Assembly (NCBI GenBank): GCA_023428655.1
Contig: JAEYXC010000342.1
Coordinates: forward strand, 1-8,800
DNA from: Bacillota bacterium
GTDB lineage: Bacteria; Bacillota; Clostridia; Lachnospirales; Lachnospiraceae
Length of the DNA stretch: 8,800 nucleotides
Direction: 5' to 3'
Made by a program: the position numbers and the translations under genes. Of this stretch, positions 7,121 through 8,800 are shown piece after piece. A model generated the notes under the pieces. The model ran no database searches. It was not told where the DNA came from and saw only the letters and a list, made by a program, of their open reading frames with translations. Numbering within the stretch: position 1 is the first letter of the stretch; each line of letters begins with the position of its first letter.

Positions 7121-7797
7121 GCCGGATCCTCCTCACTGTGCTCAATGGATATTTCTCCACGATTGACACGTACAAAGGTGGCGTTCTTCGCTCCTTCAAT
7201 CAGATGAGTTGCATGAGTAGTGATAACAACAGCTGTGTTATTATCCAAAAAGGAGGTGAGCAGCTTCAGAATATTGATTGCATTATCGTGGTCAAGGTTC
7301 CCGGTCGGTTCGTCTGCCAGAATTAATACCGGCTTTCTTGCAACTGCTCTTGCTATGGCAACGCGCTGCGCCTCTCCCCAGGATAAATGCTCCACTCTGG
7401 TATGTATTTTATGTTCAAGACCTACCCGTTTTAATGCACTCTCCGCTTCCTCCTTCATCCTTCCCGGAGCAATACCCAGAAAACGCATACCCATACCAAC
7501 ATTCTCCAGGGCAGTTCTGCCATCAATCAATTTAAACTCCTGAAATACCGGTCCCATGGATTTTCGCAGTGTCCTAATCCGCTTTTCATTCTCCTTACTC
7601 ATTCTCTCGTTGAGCACCGTCAGCTCGCCTTCACTGATATATTCCATCCCGATCAGCAGCTTAAGCAGGCTCGTCTTTCCCGAGCCGCTTGGTCCGGTTA
7701 TGTAGACTAATTCACCCGGCCTAATCTGAAGATTGATATTTTTTAAAGCTTTCGTCCCATCGGGGTAGATTAATGATACCGCTTTTGCTTCTATCAT
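7117..7797 (-). CDS. ftsE: Cell division ATP-binding protein FtsE, with altered ABC signature
   Basis: FtsE is the cytoplasmic ABC ATPase that pairs with FtsX. The 226 residues contain Walker A GPSGSGKT (35-42), the Q-loop Q86 (VFQEF), Walker B LILADEP with D162 and E163, the D-loop TGNLD and the switch histidine H195. The ABC signature is LSWGEAQR (138-145) where family members normally have LSGGEQQR: Trp140 replaces a glycine and Ala143 replaces Gln. The TGG codon at 7380-7378 is one base from a glycine codon, so a true variant or a sequencing error are both possible. The remainder is canonical and the frame is intact. AGGAGGG is seven bases upstream of ATG 7797. The gene starts 19 bp after the coiled-coil protein and overlaps ftsX by 4 bp. 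Confidence 0.95.
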   Translation of the reverse strand: MIEAKAVSLIYPDGTKALKNINLQIRPGELVYITGPSGSGKTSLLKLLIGMEYISEGELTVLNERMSKENEKRIRTLRKSMGPVFQEFKLIDGRTALENVGMGMRFLGIAPGRMKEEAESALKRVGLEHKIHTRVEHLSWGEAQRVAIARAVARKPVLILADEPTGNLDHDNAINILKLLTSFLDNNTAVVITTHATHLIEGAKNATFVRVNRGEISIEHSEEDPA

Positions 7798-7816
7798 GGA
7801 TATTCCCTCCTGTCAT

Positions 7817-8800
7817 TTACCATTTCAGCTTGATTACAAAGGACAACTGTCCTTCCTGACTCTTTACCTCCTCCAAGGTAAAATCCACCATTGCAATTCC
7901 ATCGGTAATATCTGCAAAATCAATAATTAAAGGGCCCTGTTCAAATAAGACCTGTAGGGATAAATCATCCAAGGGCAACTCGTAAAAGGTCCCTGAAGTA
8001 ATCTCATACAAAATCGCACGGTCATCTGCAATGAAAAATTGACCCTGTAGAGCCAGATGAAGCTCCGGTACCTCCAGAAGAACTTCTCCGTCCTCAAAAC
8101 GGAAGAAGGTCTCCGTCATCTCAGAGTGATCATTTAGAATACGATTAAAGGTATCCTCCTCTATGGCACCGGGCATCGTGAAGAGACCAAATTCTAGATT
8201 TAAGTCCTCTGCTGTAATGTATCCTTCTTGAATAATTCTTGTAGTCTCAGCTACAATATTAGTAAATAGCTCCTTACAGTTATCCCAAAGCAGCTGTAGG
8301 TTTTGAAGCTGTTCCTCATAATAGATGCGGTCCTCCTTAAGTCCCAAGAGATATGCCTCCTGTTCCTCCTGCACCTTTACCCGTTCCTGCCTTTTGTGTT
8401 CTAAATCCAGCCTTTTATTCTCCAGCATAACTACTTTACCAGCCAGCTGCTCCTTTTCGAGGGTGAGCCGTTCCCTTCCTTCCTCTATCTCACTAAGAAG
8501 CACCGATACATTATGTGTGATATCCTTTATCACATTTAAGCTCTTTAGGAATTCACTGAAGCTCTCCGCACTCAGCAGTATTTCCAGATAGGTCGCGGGC
8601 CCGCCTCGTTGATAATACACCAATACCTGCTGAAGAATATCTAACTTGTTATCATACTCACGCTGTAGATTGGCGATGACGTCCGTCAAATCAGTAATCT
8701 GCTCCTCCATTGAGAACATCTCATCCGCCAGCTTTCCTTCCTCCGCTTCGAGAGCCTCAATCTCCTTTGTTATGAGGAACAGTTTTTCCAGAACCCTATG
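7817..8800 (-). CDS. PcsB/CwlO-like coiled-coil protein upstream of ftsEX, lacking a hydrolase domain (N terminus beyond window)
   Basis: The frame is open to the window edge, so Met at 8719 is internal and the visible 327 residues are a C-terminal part. The first two-thirds are heptad-rich coiled coil. One stretch, running from VYYQRGGPATYLEILLSA to SFSEFLKSLNVIKDI, closely resembles the coiled-coil tip of PcsB, CwlO and EnvC-type proteins, which dock on FtsX outside the membrane. From about visible residue 205 to the end the protein is beta-rich and ends FVIKLKW. I see no catalytic Cys-His of CHAP or NlpC/P60 and no HxxxD/HxH of M23. The tail loosely recalls YpmS/DUF2140- or DUF2993-type lipid-binding folds, which is inference only. 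A signal peptide or lipobox would lie outside the window. The TAA is 19 bp before ftsE, so co-transcription and a role as FtsEX partner are likely. Confidence 0.75.
   Translation of the reverse strand, partial: HRVLEKLFLITKEIEALEAEEGKLADEMFSMEEQITDLTDVIANLQREYDNKLDILQQVLVYYQRGGPATYLEILLSAESFSEFLKSLNVIKDITHNVSVLLSEIEEGRERLTLEKEQLAGKVVMLENKRLDLEHKRQERVKVQEEQEAYLLGLKEDRIYYEEQLQNLQLLWDNCKELFTNIVAETTRIIQEGYITAEDLNLEFGLFTMPGAIEEDTFNRILNDHSEMTETFFRFEDGEVLLEVPELHLALQGQFFIADDRAILYEITSGTFYELPLDDLSLQVLFEQGPLIIDFADITDGIAMVDFTLEEVKSQEGQLSFVIKLKW

Noticed and set aside
7220..7543. Plus-strand open frames, the longest 107 codons, antisense to ftsE
   Set aside because: They cover the Walker B and signature region of a conserved ATPase in the opposite strand and are explained as its shadow.
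7817..8719. Treating the coiled-coil gene as complete with ATG at 8719
   Set aside because: The frame continues without a stop through 8800 and the upstream codons keep a coiled-coil pattern, so the true start lies outside the window.
1..8800. CRISPR arrays, tRNA or rRNA genes, insertion sequences, phage or toxin-antitoxin genes
   Set aside because: Reading both strands showed no regularly spaced repeats, no tRNA-like cloverleaf, no transposase or integrase motifs and no small paired genes.

Overview
The window looks like chromosomal DNA of an anaerobic Firmicute, most likely a Clostridia/Lachnospiraceae-type organism. The evidence is a modest GC content judged by eye (not counted), strong AGGAGG-type ribosome binding sites, a radical SAM enzyme, a ferredoxin-domain aldo/keto reductase, a 4Fe-4S rRNA methyltransferase, and a Gram-positive FtsEX locus with a PcsB/CwlO-style coiled coil. 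All seven supported genes lie on the minus strand, so transcription runs from high to low coordinates. I see no tRNA, rRNA, CRISPR array, insertion sequence or phage gene.

Region A (8800 down to 3984) reads as one tightly packed transcription unit. It begins with a coiled-coil FtsEX-partner-like protein whose N terminus lies outside the window. Then come ftsE, ftsX (ATGA overlap with ftsE), a threonine aldolase family PLP enzyme, and an aldo/keto reductase with two C-terminal Fe-S cluster motifs. Gaps are 19 bp or less and no terminator is visible between these genes. The first three genes should form the membrane complex that couples ATP hydrolysis to control of peptidoglycan hydrolysis. The last two are metabolic passengers with no obvious link to division.

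Region B (3983 to 2435) has a 190-bp spacer with a convincing extended -10 promoter and an upstream cluster of palindromes. This drives a single membrane protein with two N-terminal helices and a complete MshEN/GspE N-terminal domain, a fold known to bind c-di-GMP, but with no ATPase or glycosyltransferase attached. A second, degenerate MshEN-like repeat appears at its C terminus.

Region C (2434 to 1) has a 320-bp spacer holding a nested stem-loop that folds best on the minus strand (a possible terminator) and a candidate promoter. Next are a PflX-type radical SAM protein and, 5 bp further on, a RumA/RlmD-type 23S rRNA uracil-5-methyltransferase that runs off the window edge. The methyltransferase carries a long low-complexity N-terminal extension where a TRAM domain is usually found.

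The most interesting points are the coiled-coil protein next to FtsEX, which has a beta-rich non-enzymatic C terminus instead of a hydrolase; the altered ABC signature motif in FtsE; and the stand-alone MshEN membrane protein. None amounts to proof of a new system, but together the first two suggest a non-standard FtsEX module.
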